DNA of 64,000 nt, from assembly GCA_003241695.1 (NCBI GenBank), contig QFPN01000002.1:186001-250000 (forward strand). Direction: 5' to 3'. Below, in pieces: positions 42,322-54,131 of this stretch. This DNA is from Ancylobacter novellus (lineage in GTDB: Bacteria; Pseudomonadota; Alphaproteobacteria; Rhizobiales; Methylopilaceae). Below the pieces are notes generated by a model. That model saw nothing but the letters and a program-made list of their open reading frames with translations. It was not told the DNA's origin and did no database searches. Both the position numbers and the translations under genes were made by a program. How positions within the stretch are numbered: the first letter of the stretch is position 1; each line of letters opens with the position of its first letter.

Positions 42322-44547
42322 ATGATCGTCAATTTTCGCGCGCAGGCTTCATGGCTTGCGCTGTGCGTCGCTGCGGCTGTGGGCGTTGGGGGCGCCCGGG
42401 CTCAGGACGCGGCCGGAGAGCAGGACGCGGCCGTCCAGCTCGACGAAATCACAGTCACCGGCGGCCGCTCGCCCCAGCGCATCTCCGAGACCGCGCGCAC
42501 GATCTACGTTCTCGACGGCGACAAGATTCAGGCCAAGGCCCGCTCCGGCCAAACGCTGCAGCAGATCCTCGGCCAGGAGATCCCGAGCTTCGACGCGGCG
42601 AGCGCGGGCGCCCGGACCTCCTACGGCCAGAACCTGCGCGGCCGCACGGCGCTCGTCCTGATCGACGGCGTCTCCCTCAACTCCGCCCGCGGCCTCAGCC
42701 GGCAGTTCGATTCGATCGACCCCTTCAACATCGCCCGCGTCGAAGTGCTCTCCGGAGCGACCGCGCTCTACGGCGGCAACGCCACCGGCGGCATCATCAA
42801 CATCATCACCAAGAAGGGAAAGGACGCCGCGCCAGGCGTCCACGGCGAAGTCACGGCCGGCCTCGAGAGCGGCTTCAACAAAGGCGACGACCTCGACCGC
42901 AACGCCGCCGGCGCGGTGACCTACAACAGCGAGCGCTGGGACGCCAGGCTCTCGGTGGCCGGCTCCAAGTCCGGCGCTTTCTACGACGGAAGCGGCAAGA
43001 TCCTCGTGCCCGACATCACCCAGACCTCGACCGCCTTCAACGGGCGCGTCGACGTCATGGGCTCGTTCGGTCTCCAGATCGATCCAGGCCGTCGGCTCGA
43101 GATCGGCGCGCAGCACTTCAGAAGCGAACAGGACTCGAAATACGGCCTGTACTACGGGCAGTACTTCGCCGCCTTGCGCGACCCGAGCCTGTTTGAAACC
43201 CGCAAGGGCTACAAATCCGACTTCGATCCGAAGACACAGCGGTCGATGATCAACGCCAGCTATACGGATTCCGACGTGCTGGGCCAGGAACTGCTGCTGC
43301 AGGGCTTCTACAGGCGGGAGGAGGTGAACTTCCATCCCTTCCCCTACGGCAGCTATTTCGGCGGCAGCGAGCAGAACACGGATTACTACGGCTTCAAGTC
43401 CGCGCTGGTGGCCGAGCCGATCGAAAAGCTGCGGATCACCTACGGCGTCGACGGCGACAAGGACCAGCTCGGGTCCCGGCTGCACATCTTCGACATGCTC
43501 ACCGCGGCCCAGACCGGGGGCCTGACCTTCGATACGATCGGAACCACCGGGCTCTACCCGAAGATCGACGTCGAGACGATCGCCGGCTTCGCGGACGTCT
43601 CCTACGACGCCACCGACAAGCTGACCCTCACCGGCGGCGCGCGCTACCAGTACGTCAAAACCAAGGTCGGAAGCTTCGTCGGCCTCGCGCAGCAGGTCGC
43701 CATTCTGCAGGGCTCGGCCGTGTCGGCTGACGCCATACCCGGCGGATCGACGAGCTACGACGCGGTTCTCTTCAACGCCGGCGCGACCTATCGCCTGACG
43801 GACGCGCAGCAGGTTTACGGCAACTTCAGCCAGGGTTTCGAGCTGCCCGATCCCGCCAAGTATTACGGCGTCGGATCGTATCAGCTCTCGGGCGGCCATT
43901 ACACGCTCCTCAACGGCGCCAGCGTCAACGGCTCCGCGCTGGACGCGATCAAGACGAACTCGTTTGAAGTGGGCTACCGGTTCAACGACGGCGTCTACAA
44001 TCTCGAGACCGCGGCCTACTACTCGCTGTCCGACCGCTCCATCGCTCTCAACCGCACGACGCTCGCGATCGACGTGGAGAAGCAGAAGCGTCGCGTCTAC
44101 GGCGTCGAGGCCAAGGCCGGGGCGCAGCTTGGCCACGGCTTCGACATCGGCGCCGTCGGGCAATGGCTGGACACCGAGATTCGCAACGACGGGCGTTGGC
44201 GCAACGACACGGTGGGCAGCGCCAGCGTGTCGAAGCTCGGCGGTCACCTCGGATGGAAGGGACAGGGCCTCAGCGTCCGTCTCGACGCCCAGCATGTCTT
44301 CGATCTGAGCGGCGCCGGCGGATACAAGATCAAAGGCTACACGCTGTTCGACCTGACCGGAGCCTACACGTTCGAGGCCGCCGACGTGACGCTGAACTTC
44401 GGCGTCCACAATCTGTTCGACAAGACCTATACGACGATCTGGGGCCAGCGGGCCAAGGCGCTCTATGGCGCGCTCGCGGACGATGCGGTCTTCGACTACA
44501 AGGGCCGCGGCCGAACCTTCGCCGCTTCCGTCACCAAGACGTTCTGA
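42322..44547 (+). CDS. TonB-dependent siderophore receptor
   Basis: An outer-membrane receptor of 741 residues. Signal peptide about 1-27 (GGARA), TonB box DEITVTGG at 41-48, plug domain about 55-165 with LIDGVSLNSARGL, ALYGGNATGGIINIITKKG, then a beta-barrel ending in the usual terminal phenylalanine. The start follows GGGGACAGTC; nine codons further upstream in frame are not supported. The gene lies beside an AraC regulator and an RhtX-like permease, as in rhizobactin 1021 or pyochelin uptake loci, so the ligand is probably a hydroxamate/citrate-type or similar ferric siderophore. Confidence 0.93.
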   Translation: MIVNFRAQASWLALCVAAAVGVGGARAQDAAGEQDAAVQLDEITVTGGRSPQRISETARTIYVLDGDKIQAKARSGQTLQQILGQEIPSFDAASAGARTSYGQNLRGRTALVLIDGVSLNSARGLSRQFDSIDPFNIARVEVLSGATALYGGNATGGIINIITKKGKDAAPGVHGEVTAGLESGFNKGDDLDRNAAGAVTYNSERWDARLSVAGSKSGAFYDGSGKILVPDITQTSTAFNGRVDVMGSFGLQIDPGRRLEIGAQHFRSEQDSKYGLYYGQYFAALRDPSLFETRKGYKSDFDPKTQRSMINASYTDSDVLGQELLLQGFYRREEVNFHPFPYGSYFGGSEQNTDYYGFKSALVAEPIEKLRITYGVDGDKDQLGSRLHIFDMLTAAQTGGLTFDTIGTTGLYPKIDVETIAGFADVSYDATDKLTLTGGARYQYVKTKVGSFVGLAQQVAILQGSAVSADAIPGGSTSYDAVLFNAGATYRLTDAQQVYGNFSQGFELPDPAKYYGVGSYQLSGGHYTLLNGASVNGSALDAIKTNSFEVGYRFNDGVYNLETAAYYSLSDRSIALNRTTLAIDVEKQKRRVYGVEAKAGAQLGHGFDIGAVGQWLDTEIRNDGRWRNDTVGSASVSKLGGHLGWKGQGLSVRLDAQHVFDLSGAGGYKIKGYTLFDLTGAYTFEAADVTLNFGVHNLFDKTYTTIWGQRAKALYGALADDAVFDYKGRGRTFAASVTKTF

Positions 44548-44587
44548 GCGGCGAAACGAGACCGCCTCTCCCTTGCATCCGGTCGTC

Positions 44588-44625
44588 GCCGGCCGCGGGT
44601 CCGCCCCGCGGCCGGCGCGCGTTTT
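44588..44625 (+). terminator. Hairpin between receptor and MFS permease genes
   Basis: Perfect 12-base arms (44588-44599 and 44605-44616, GCCGGCCGCGGG type) and TTTT a few bases later at 44622-44625. It can cut transcription after the receptor gene, leaving some readthrough into the permease. Confidence 0.65.
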
Positions 44626-44654
44626 CCTACCCCTAGCCACACCGCAGGACCCTC

Positions 44655-45905
44655 GTGCCGCACCCCGAAACCTTCGCCGGCCCCGCCCGCGACGCGCAGG
44701 AGAGAACCGGCTCCGTTCGTCTCTACGCCGTCCTCGGCGGGCTCTATCTCGCGCAGGGCGTGCCGACCTATCTGCTGCTGGTGGCGCTGCCTCCTATCAT
44801 GCGCGAGGCCGGCGCCTCGCTCACCGTGATCGGCCTGTTCTCGCTCCTGATGCTGCCGCTGATCCTGAAGTTCGCCGTCGCGCCGCTGGTCGACCGATGG
44901 TCTCCGGCGCCGCGGCTCGGCCACCGCCGGGGCTGGGTGGCGCCCACGCAAGTCCTCGTCAGCCTGGGCATCGCCTCGATGGCGCTGTTCGAGCCCAGCC
45001 AGGCGGGACCCCTGTTCGTCATAGGCTTCTGCGTCACCGTGCTGTCGTCGCTGCAGGACATCGCCACGGACGGCTACGCGGTTCGCAGCCTGACGGCGCG
45101 GTCGCGGGCGATCGGCAACGCGATCCAGGCCGGCGCGATCGCGCTCGGGGTCATCATCGGCGGCACGCTCGCGCTGGTGCTGTTCCATGCCGTCGGCTGG
45201 CGGGCGACGATCCTCACGGTCGCCGCGCTGTCGCTGCTGCCGCTTGCGGCGACGGTCTGGATGCAGGAGGGCGCGCGCAGATCGGACGCCGGAGGCCCCC
45301 GCGCCAGCTTGCTGAGCTTCTTCCGGCGACCGAACGCCTGGCTTGTCCTGGCCTTCGCGCTGACCTACCGGGCGAGCGAGGGGCTCGTGCGCGGCATGGA
45401 GGCGCCGTATCTCATCGACCGCGGTCTGCCGATGTCCTGGATCGGCTACCTGTCAGGCGGCTCCGCGGCCACCGCCGGGCTGCTCGGCGCCGTCATGGCG
45501 GCGGCGCTGATCCGGAAGGCCGGTCTGACCGTGACCTTGAGCCTCCTCGGGGGCCTGCGCACCCTCTGCTTCCTCGTCTTCACGCTGAGCGCGTTCGACC
45601 TGCTGCCGGGATTCGCGCCGGCCATGACGGCCTCCGCGTTCCAGACCTTTATCCGCTACATGGAGCTGGTCGCGATCTACTCGCTGTTCATGGGCGCGGC
45701 CTCCGACGACCAGCCCGGCACCGACTTCACGATCCTCGTCTGCGCCGAACTCGTCATCTACCTCGTCGGCTCGTCCGTCGCCGGGCTGCTGGCCGACACG
45801 TTCGGCTACGCCGCGCTGTTCGCTCTCGCGACGGCGGTCTCCGTCCTCGGCGTCGTCGTTTCCGCGCGGTTGCTCGGAATGATGCATCTGCGAAATCAGC
45901 CCTGA
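44655..45905 (+). CDS. RhtX/FptX-type MFS siderophore permease
   Basis: An inner-membrane protein of 416 residues with 12 predicted segments, of the small MFS branch that includes AmpG-like RhtX of Sinorhizobium and FptX of Pseudomonas. Landmarks are GLYLAQGVPTYLLLVALPPIMRE, LMLPLILKFAVAPLVDRWS, LSSLQDIATDGYAVR and YMELVAIYSLFMGAAS. It carries the ferric siderophore from periplasm to cytoplasm without an ABC transporter. GTG start after AGGACCCTC. Encoded directly downstream of the receptor. Confidence 0.9.
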   Translation: MPHPETFAGPARDAQERTGSVRLYAVLGGLYLAQGVPTYLLLVALPPIMREAGASLTVIGLFSLLMLPLILKFAVAPLVDRWSPAPRLGHRRGWVAPTQVLVSLGIASMALFEPSQAGPLFVIGFCVTVLSSLQDIATDGYAVRSLTARSRAIGNAIQAGAIALGVIIGGTLALVLFHAVGWRATILTVAALSLLPLAATVWMQEGARRSDAGGPRASLLSFFRRPNAWLVLAFALTYRASEGLVRGMEAPYLIDRGLPMSWIGYLSGGSAATAGLLGAVMAAALIRKAGLTVTLSLLGGLRTLCFLVFTLSAFDLLPGFAPAMTASAFQTFIRYMELVAIYSLFMGAASDDQPGTDFTILVCAELVIYLVGSSVAGLLADTFGYAALFALATAVSVLGVVVSARLLGMMHLRNQP

Positions 45906-45937
45906 CGATTGCGCGAGGGCGGCGGCGAACGCCTTCG

Positions 45938-45965
45938 AAGCCCGGCCCTCAAGGCCGGGCTTTTT
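45938..45965 (+). terminator. Terminator of the siderophore uptake unit
   Basis: AAGCCCGGCC (45938-45947) and its complement (45953-45962) with a 5-base loop, then TTTTT. It lies 33 bases past the permease stop. Confidence 0.92.
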
Positions 45966-45992
45966 CTTGCGCCTCGGTCGCCGAGGCGGTCG

Positions 45993-46754
45993 TCACTGCA
46001 GCGGGATCGTCAGCGTAGGCGTGCCGTTGATGGCGTTGTCGCCGAATGAGCGAAGCTCAGCGCCGTTCTGGATCCTGATGGGGCCGGCGATCGACGTCGA
46101 CCGCCGCATGATGACGCGGGACGCCGAGCGGGCCGCGCGGATGTTGGCGGTCGTGTTCGCGTCGAGCAGCACGTTCTCCATCACGACGACGTTGGTCAGC
46201 GCGGTCGTCGCCGCCACCTCGACGCCGATGAGATTGCCGGAGATCGTCGTGTCCTGAATGGTGACCCGCGTCTCGAGGCCGTTCGAAAGCCGGACGCCGA
46301 AGCCGTCGCCGCCACGGTGGTTGAGGATTTCGCAGTCCTTGATGAGCACCTGATTGGCGGCCGTGACCTGGACGCCCGTGCCTGCGATTCCGAGCCCGTC
46401 GATGCTGAGCCCGATCAGGTTCACCTGGGCGCCCGGGGCGTTGACCGTAATCGACGGGAAGCCGATCCCGCCGCTCACGCCTGCCTCCTGGCCGACGGCG
46501 CGGATCGTGATCGCCTTGTTGATCGAGACGGCGCCGAAACTGGCGGGATCGAGCGCGTTGATGACGCCGCCGGCGAGGGTTTTCGGCAGCGCGCCAGCGA
46601 AAGTTTTGCAGGGCGCGGTACGGCTGCAGGGATTGGCGTCGTCGCCGACGCCCGACACCCAGGTCCGGGACGCCTGGGCCTGCGCTGCGGTCGAGTGAGA
46701 GGCCACGCCGACGAGACACGTCAGTCCCAGTATCATCAAAAGTATACGCTTCAA
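45993..46754 (-). CDS. Secreted right-handed beta-helix protein
   Basis: A protein of 253 residues with a signal peptide about 1-27 (ending AQAQA). It starts RTWVSGVGDDANPCSRTAPCKTF, a repeatedly seen N-terminus of proteobacterial secreted beta-helix proteins with a Cys pair, and continues in parallel-beta rungs (ITIRAVGQEAGVSGG, VNLIGLSIDGLGIAG, VLIKDCEILNHRGG, VTIQDTTISGNLIGVEV, VVVMENVLLDAN, VIMRRSTSIAGP). No polysaccharide lyase catalytic set is obvious. TTG start, well supported by GGGAGGTTTAA. Single gene, converging with the siderophore unit. Confidence 0.82.
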   Translation of the reverse strand: MKRILLMILGLTCLVGVASHSTAAQAQASRTWVSGVGDDANPCSRTAPCKTFAGALPKTLAGGVINALDPASFGAVSINKAITIRAVGQEAGVSGGIGFPSITVNAPGAQVNLIGLSIDGLGIAGTGVQVTAANQVLIKDCEILNHRGGDGFGVRLSNGLETRVTIQDTTISGNLIGVEVAATTALTNVVVMENVLLDANTTANIRAARSASRVIMRRSTSIAGPIRIQNGAELRSFGDNAINGTPTLTIPLQ

Positions 46755-47054
46755 TTAAACCTCCCTCGAATGCCATTGATGTGCGTTCATCGGCGAGAAC
46801 GCCGAATTTCTTTTTCCATCAGCGTTTAAGCATTGAATATACGTAGATCTGCGTAGTGTCGTTTCGGGCGCGGCCGGTGAGCGGGCCTTCGCCGCGCCGG
46901 GGCTTTTCATCGGCCGCGCGCGCCCCCACCTGATGCGGTGAGAGACCGCGGCGGCCGGTCTGGCGCGCGGGGATCGCCGTGCTAACATCGGCCTCCGATT
47001 TGACGCGGCGCTGCGAGGCGGGCCGCGACGCATGACGGACGGCACGACCTATCG
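46755..47054. other. Divergent promoter region of beta-helix gene and clpS
   Basis: Exactly 300 bases between two divergent genes. The half near the beta-helix gene is AT-richer than its surroundings. A near-palindrome, TACGTAGATCTGCGTA at 46840-46855, has two mismatches and may be an operator. No further gene or RNA is visible. Confidence 0.4.
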
Positions 47055-47441
47055 ATGGATGACGGACCGAGACTTTCGAAGACGCAGCCGGCTGCGGCGC
47101 AGCGCATGCCGGCGGTCGGTTCCCGTCGTGAGGACGACGGCGGAGGGCCGGGGACGACGGTCGTCACGAAGACGCGGCCCAAGGCCAAGCGGCCGAGCCT
47201 CTATCGCGTGCTGATCCTCAACGACGACTACACTCCGATGGAGTTCGTCGTCCACGTGCTGGAGCAGTTCTTTTCCAAGGATCACGATTCCGCTTACCGG
47301 ATCATGATGCATGTCCACCAACACGGCGCAGGGGAGTGCGGCGTCTACACACATGAAGTGGCCGAAACCAAAGTGACGCAGGTGATGGATTTCGCCCGCA
47401 AGCATCAGCATCCGCTGCAGTGCGTCATGGAGAAGAAGTGA
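47055..47441 (+). CDS. clpS: ClpS, adaptor of the ClpAP protease
   Basis: An adaptor of 128 residues that delivers N-degron substrates to ClpA. The core is complete: YRVLILNDDYTPMEFVVHVL, HQHGAGECGVYTHEVAETKV and ending KHQHPLQCVMEKK. The N-terminal ~45 residues are a flexible tail as in the family, partly longer than in E. coli. The start could be an ATG 17 codons later. It lies 10 bases upstream of clpA. Confidence 0.96.
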   Translation: MDDGPRLSKTQPAAAQRMPAVGSRREDDGGGPGTTVVTKTRPKAKRPSLYRVLILNDDYTPMEFVVHVLEQFFSKDHDSAYRIMMHVHQHGAGECGVYTHEVAETKVTQVMDFARKHQHPLQCVMEKK

Positions 47442-47451
47442 GGTAGTTCAG

Positions 47452-49876
<2,425 letters not shown>

Positions 49877-49887
<11 letters not shown>

Positions 49888-50671
49888 GCCTGCCCTCCGC
49901 CGGAGCGAAAGCCCGGCGGAGGAGCCTCGCTTCGACGCCGAGCCTCCGCCGCACGAGTCGGAGGCTCACAATCGCGTCTGGGCGCTGCGCGGCGCGCGCG
50001 CCGCGCTGAACACGCCGGGCTTCGTGCTGTGGGGCAGTTTCCTCGGCTTTGGCGCAATGACGCATGATTTCGGCTGGCCGATCTGGGTCGCCGGGCTTTC
50101 GACGCTTCTGATCTGGGCGGCGCCCGGGCAGCTTGTGCTCGCCGGCGCGCTCGCCACGGGGGCGGGGCTTGCGGGCGCGACGCTCGCCGTGTCCGTCTCG
50201 GCCGTCCGTCTCCTGCCGATGGTGGTCTCGATCCTGCCGGTGCTGCGCACCGAGCGCACCACGCTCGCGACGAGGCTGTTCGCGGCTCATTACGTCGCCG
50301 TAACCGCCTGGTTCGAAGGCCTGCGGCTCACGCCCATGTTGCCGCGCCCGGCCCGCATGCCGTTCTTCTTCGGCCTCGCCAACGCGCTGGTCGCCGGCAG
50401 CGTCGTGACGACCGTTCTCGGCCATGCGGCTGCGGGAGTGCTGCCCACGGCGCTCTCGGTCGGGCTGCTGGGGCTGACGCCGCTCTATTTCCTGCTGTCG
50501 CTCGAACGCGGGGCGGACGGCTTCGGCGAACGTCTCGCCATCGTCCTCGGACTTGCGCTGTCCCCGCTGCTCAACATGGTCACGCCGCGCTTCGATCTGC
50601 TCTGGACGGGGCTCATCGGCGGCACGGCGGCGTTCCTCATCGTGCGCGCGCGGCGAGCTCGGGCGCCGTGA
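49877..50671 (+). CDS. AzlC-family amino-acid exporter subunit
   Basis: A membrane protein of about 264 residues of the AzlC branch (branched-chain amino-acid and azaleucine efflux). The hydrophobic core begins after an Ala/Glu/Pro-rich N-terminus of about 40 residues, with FVLWGSFLGFGAMTHDFGW, LSTLLIWAAPGQLVLAGAL, VSAVRLLPMVVSILP and a characteristic AHYVAVTAWFEG. The start is uncertain: GTG inside the end of clpA is used, since no downstream start keeps the family length well. It pairs with the AzlD-like gene. Confidence 0.82.
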
Positions 50672-51009
50672 GCCAGCACGACGCCCTCTATCTCGTCGCG
50701 GCGGTTGTGCTCGGTTTCCTCGCCAACGATTTCTGGCGGGTTCTGGGCGCCCTGCTTTCGGCGCGGCTCGACGAGTCGAGCGCCGTCTTCGTCTGGGTCA
50801 GGATGGTGGCGACGGCGCTGGTGGCGGGGCTCGTCGCGAAGTTCATCATCACGCCGACCGGCGGCCTCGCTCTGGCGCCGCTGTGGCTGCGTCTCGGTTC
50901 GGTCGGATGCGGGATCGTCGCCTACGCCCTCGGGCGGCGGTCGCTGACGTTCGGTGTGGGAACGGGCGCGGCGGCGCTCGTCCTGGGCATGGTGGTTCTC
51001 GGTCCCTGA
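50668..51009 (+). CDS. AzlD-domain membrane protein
   Basis: A small protein of 113 residues with three to four membrane segments (about 5-20, 42-60, 66-90, 92-112) and the AzlD pattern ALYLVAAVVLGFLANDFWRVLGALLSARLDE. It forms the exporter with AzlC. GTG start overlapping the azlC-like stop as GTGA. Confidence 0.85.
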   Translation: MSQHDALYLVAAVVLGFLANDFWRVLGALLSARLDESSAVFVWVRMVATALVAGLVAKFIITPTGGLALAPLWLRLGSVGCGIVAYALGRRSLTFGVGTGAAALVLGMVVLGP

Positions 51010-51011
51010 AC

Positions 51012-51039
51012 GCGAAACGGCCCCGATGTCCGGGGCCGT
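51012..51039 (-). terminator. Terminator of gltA
   Basis: ACGGCCCCG (51017-51025 on the plus strand) and its complement (51031-51039) around a 5-base loop; on the minus strand TTTCG follows. It lies about 30 bases past the gltA stop and is also near the azlD-like stop. Confidence 0.65.
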
Positions 51040-51069
51040 CCGAGGAGCGATGAAGCAGCGCCGTCGCCG

Positions 51070-52428
51070 TCAGGAGGCGTTCGGGTCCGCGGCGCGGCGC
51101 TGGGAGATCGACACGTAGTCCCGCTGCGGCGCGCCGGTGTAGAGCTGGCGCGGACGGCCGATGCGCTGGGACGGATCCTCGAACATCTCCTTCCACTGCG
51201 CGATCCAGCCGACGGTGCGCGCCACCGCGAACAGCACGGTGAACATCGACACCGGGATGCCCATCGCCTTCAGCGTGATGCCGGAATAGAAGTCGATGTT
51301 CGGATAGAGCTTGCGCTCGACGAAATACTCGTCCTTGAGCGCGATCTGCTCGAGCTCCATCGCGACGTCGAGCAGCGGATCGTCCTTGATGCCGAGTTCG
51401 CCCAGCACCTCGTGACAGGTCTTCTGCATGATCTTGGCGCGCGGGTCGTAGTTCTTGTAGACCCGGTGGCCGAAGCCCATCAGACGGAACGGATCGTTCT
51501 TGTCCTTGGCCTTGGCGACGTATTTCGAGACGTTTTCGGGCTTGCCGATCTCGCCCAGCATCTTGAGCGCCGCTTCGTTCGCGCCGCCATGCGCCGGACC
51601 CCAGAGGCAGGCGATGCCGGCCGCGATGCAGGCGAAGGGGTTCGCGCCCGACGAGCCTGCAAGGCGCACCGTCGAGGTCGAGGCGTTCTGCTCGTGATCG
51701 GCGTGCAGGATGAAGATGCGGTCCATGGCGCGCGCCAGAACCGGGTTCACCTTGTACTCCTCGCACGGCACGGCGAACATCATGTTGAGGAAGTTCGCCG
51801 AGAAATCGAGCGCGTTCTGCGGATAGACGAAGGGCTGGCCGACCGAATACTTGTAGGCCATGGCGGCCAGCGTCGGCGTCTTGGCGATCATGCGGATCGC
51901 CGCGATCTCGCGCTGCTCCGGATCGTTGATGTCGGTCGAGTCGTGGTAGAACGCCGACAGCGCGCCGACGACGCCGCACATCACCGCCATCGGATGGGCG
52001 TCGCGGCGGAAGCCGGAATAGAACCGCGACATCTGCTCGTGCACCATGGTGTGGCGCGTGACCTGACGGTCGAAGTCGGCCTTTTGGGCCGAGGTCGGCA
52101 GTTCACCGTGGAGCAGCAGGTAGCAGGTTTCGAGGAAGTCGCCGTTCTCGGCGAGCTGGTCGATCGGATAGCCGCGATAGAGCAGCACGCCCTCGTCGCC
52201 GTCGATGTAGGTGATCTTCGACTCGCAGCTGGCGGTCGAGGTGAAGCCGGGATCGTAGGTGAACATCCCGGTGTTCTTGTAGAGCGTCTGGACGTCGAGA
52301 ACCGAGGGGCCGATCGAGCCGTGGCGGATCGGAAGGTCCATGTCGACGCCGCTGACGGAAAGCTTGCCCGGCGCGTCGGAATTGATCTCTGATTCTTGCA
52401 ATTTGAGCGTGCTGGCCGTCGCTGACAT
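51070..52428 (-). CDS. gltA: Citrate synthase
   Basis: An enzyme of 452 residues that condenses acetyl-CoA and oxaloacetate, the entry of the TCA cycle. Catalytic regions are ILHADHEQNASTSTVR, CLWGPAHGGANEAALKML and GFGHRVYKNYDPRAKIM, with FYSGITLKAMGIPVSMFTVLFAVARTVGW near the C-terminus. The hexameric, type II form typical of Gram-negatives is likely. It converges with the azlCD-like unit and lies near gltX. Confidence 0.97.
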   Translation of the reverse strand: MSATASTLKLQESEINSDAPGKLSVSGVDMDLPIRHGSIGPSVLDVQTLYKNTGMFTYDPGFTSTASCESKITYIDGDEGVLLYRGYPIDQLAENGDFLETCYLLLHGELPTSAQKADFDRQVTRHTMVHEQMSRFYSGFRRDAHPMAVMCGVVGALSAFYHDSTDINDPEQREIAAIRMIAKTPTLAAMAYKYSVGQPFVYPQNALDFSANFLNMMFAVPCEEYKVNPVLARAMDRIFILHADHEQNASTSTVRLAGSSGANPFACIAAGIACLWGPAHGGANEAALKMLGEIGKPENVSKYVAKAKDKNDPFRLMGFGHRVYKNYDPRAKIMQKTCHEVLGELGIKDDPLLDVAMELEQIALKDEYFVERKLYPNIDFYSGITLKAMGIPVSMFTVLFAVARTVGWIAQWKEMFEDPSQRIGRPRQLYTGAPQRDYVSISQRRAADPNAS

Positions 52429-52593
52429 GCGCCATACCCTTTCGCTGAACTGGTGCGGTCACGCCCGTACGTCCGGCGCGGCCCGACCTCTCTCGAAGCC
52501 GCCGGGTGTAATGGCGGCTGCGAGCCTATACGACTATTGTTGCAGCGCAAACTAGGGCGAAGGCGGCCGGAGGCGAGATTTTTCTCGGCCGCT

Positions 52594-54033
52594 TCACGCA
52601 GTCGGGACGGCGCTCGCCTGGTCGCCGATCCGGCCGAGGCTTTCGTCGCGTCCGAGCGCCACCAGAACGTCGAAAATGCCCGGCGAAGTCTTTCGGCCCG
52701 TCAGCGCAGCGCGAAGCGGCTGGGCGACGGCGCCGAGCTTCACGCCGGCCTCCTCGGCGACGCTGCGCACCACGGCCTCGGCTCCCTCCGCGCTCCACGG
52801 CTCCAGCTCGCCCAGCCTGTCGCGGAGCGCGGCCAGCAGGCCGCGGGCCTCCGGGGTCAGAAGCTGTTCGGCCGCGGGCTCCATGGCGAGCGGGCGCTCG
52901 TCGAGCAGGAAACGCGCGCCGTCGAGCAGCTCGACCAGCGTCTTGGCGCGCTCCTTCAGGCCGGGAAGCGCGTTTTCGAGGGCCGGCCACCGGCCGGAGG
53001 CGTCGAGCGTCCCGATCGCGTCGGGGCCGCCGGGGAGATGGGGCAGGGCGGCGCGGAACGCCTCCATCAGTTCGGCGTCGGACGTTGAACGCATGTAGTG
53101 GCCGTTGAGGTTCGACAGCTTCGCGAAGTCGAAGCGCGCGGCCGAGCGCCCGACCGATCCGATGTCGAACCATTCGACCGCCTGTTCGGTCGAGAAGATC
53201 TCGTCGTCGCCATGGCTCCAGCCGAGCCGCGCGAGATAGTTGCGCAGCGCCGCGGGAAGGAAGCCCATTTCGCGATAGGCCTCGACGCCGAGCGCGCCGT
53301 GGCGCTTCGAGAGCTTGGCCCCGTCCGGCCCGTGGATCAGCGGGATGTGGGCCATCTTCGGAACGGACCAGCCGAGCGCCTGGTAGATCTGCGTCTGGCG
53401 CGCGGCGTTGGTCAGGTGGTCGACGCCGCGGATGACGTGGGTGACGCCCATGTCGTGGTCGTCCACCACGACGGCGAGCATGTAGGTCGGCGTGCCGTCG
53501 GAGCGCAGCAGGACCAGATCGTCGAGATCCTTGTTCGGGATGACGACGCGGCCCTGCACGAGGTCGTCGACGACCGTCTCGCCCTCGGTCGGCGCCTTCA
53601 GCCGGATCGCCGGCGCCCGGCCTTCCGGCGCCTCCGACGCCGAACGATCGCGCCAGCGCCCGTCATAGCGGGGCGGGCGGCCTGCGGCCTGCGCCGTCGC
53701 CCGCATCTGCTCGAGCTCCTCGGCCGAGGCGTAGCAGCGATAGGCGCGGCCGTCGTTCAGCATCTGTTCGACCGCTTCGCGATGGCGGGCGGCGCGGGCG
53801 AACTGGAACACCGGCTCGCCGTCCCAGTCGAGGCCGAGCCATTTCAGGCCGTCGATAATGGCGTCGATCGCCTCCTGGGTGGAACGCGCGCGGTCGGTGT
53901 CCTCGATCCTGAGCAGCATCCTGCCGCCGAGGCTCTTCGCGAACAGCCAGTTGAACAGCGCGGTGCGCGCGCCCCCGATGTGAAGGAAGCCGGTGGGCGA
54001 CGGCGCGAAACGGGTGACGACGGTCTCGGGCAC
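52594..54033 (-). CDS. gltX: Glutamyl-tRNA synthetase
   Basis: A class I synthetase of 479 residues. HIGH motif in FAPSPTGFLHIGGARTALF near residue 8-26, KMSKS equivalent in GAKLSKRHGALGVEAY, and the Glu-specific LEDTDR/RIEDTDRARSTQEA region. Charges tRNA-Glu. Some alphaproteobacteria carry two GltX enzymes, one mischarging tRNA-Gln; this one cannot be assigned without comparison. GTG start. Confidence 0.97.
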   Translation of the reverse strand: MPETVVTRFAPSPTGFLHIGGARTALFNWLFAKSLGGRMLLRIEDTDRARSTQEAIDAIIDGLKWLGLDWDGEPVFQFARAARHREAVEQMLNDGRAYRCYASAEELEQMRATAQAAGRPPRYDGRWRDRSASEAPEGRAPAIRLKAPTEGETVVDDLVQGRVVIPNKDLDDLVLLRSDGTPTYMLAVVVDDHDMGVTHVIRGVDHLTNAARQTQIYQALGWSVPKMAHIPLIHGPDGAKLSKRHGALGVEAYREMGFLPAALRNYLARLGWSHGDDEIFSTEQAVEWFDIGSVGRSAARFDFAKLSNLNGHYMRSTSDAELMEAFRAALPHLPGGPDAIGTLDASGRWPALENALPGLKERAKTLVELLDGARFLLDERPLAMEPAAEQLLTPEARGLLAALRDRLGELEPWSAEGAEAVVRSVAEEAGVKLGAVAQPLRAALTGRKTSPGIFDVLVALGRDESLGRIGDQASAVPTA

Positions 54034-54131
54034 GGTGGGCTGGCGCTCTCGGAGAAAGGTTGCGGGCGGACCCTCTGGCCGCGCGGCGGCGCCCCTCCTA
54101 GCATGGGCGCAGGATCGGGGAAAAGACGCGC

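Noticed and set aside
42349..44640. Minus-strand frame opposite the TonB-dependent receptor
   Set aside because: Shadow of the receptor frame; the receptor has signal, TonB box, plug and terminal phenylalanine.
46840..46855. Near-palindrome between beta-helix gene and clpS as a firm operator
   Set aside because: Two mismatches, no second copy and no known regulator; kept only as a remark in the intergenic entry.
51026..51039. Terminator shared by the azlD-like gene on the plus strand
   Set aside because: On the plus strand the hairpin is followed by CCGAGG and not by T residues, so only the minus-strand role for gltA is supported.
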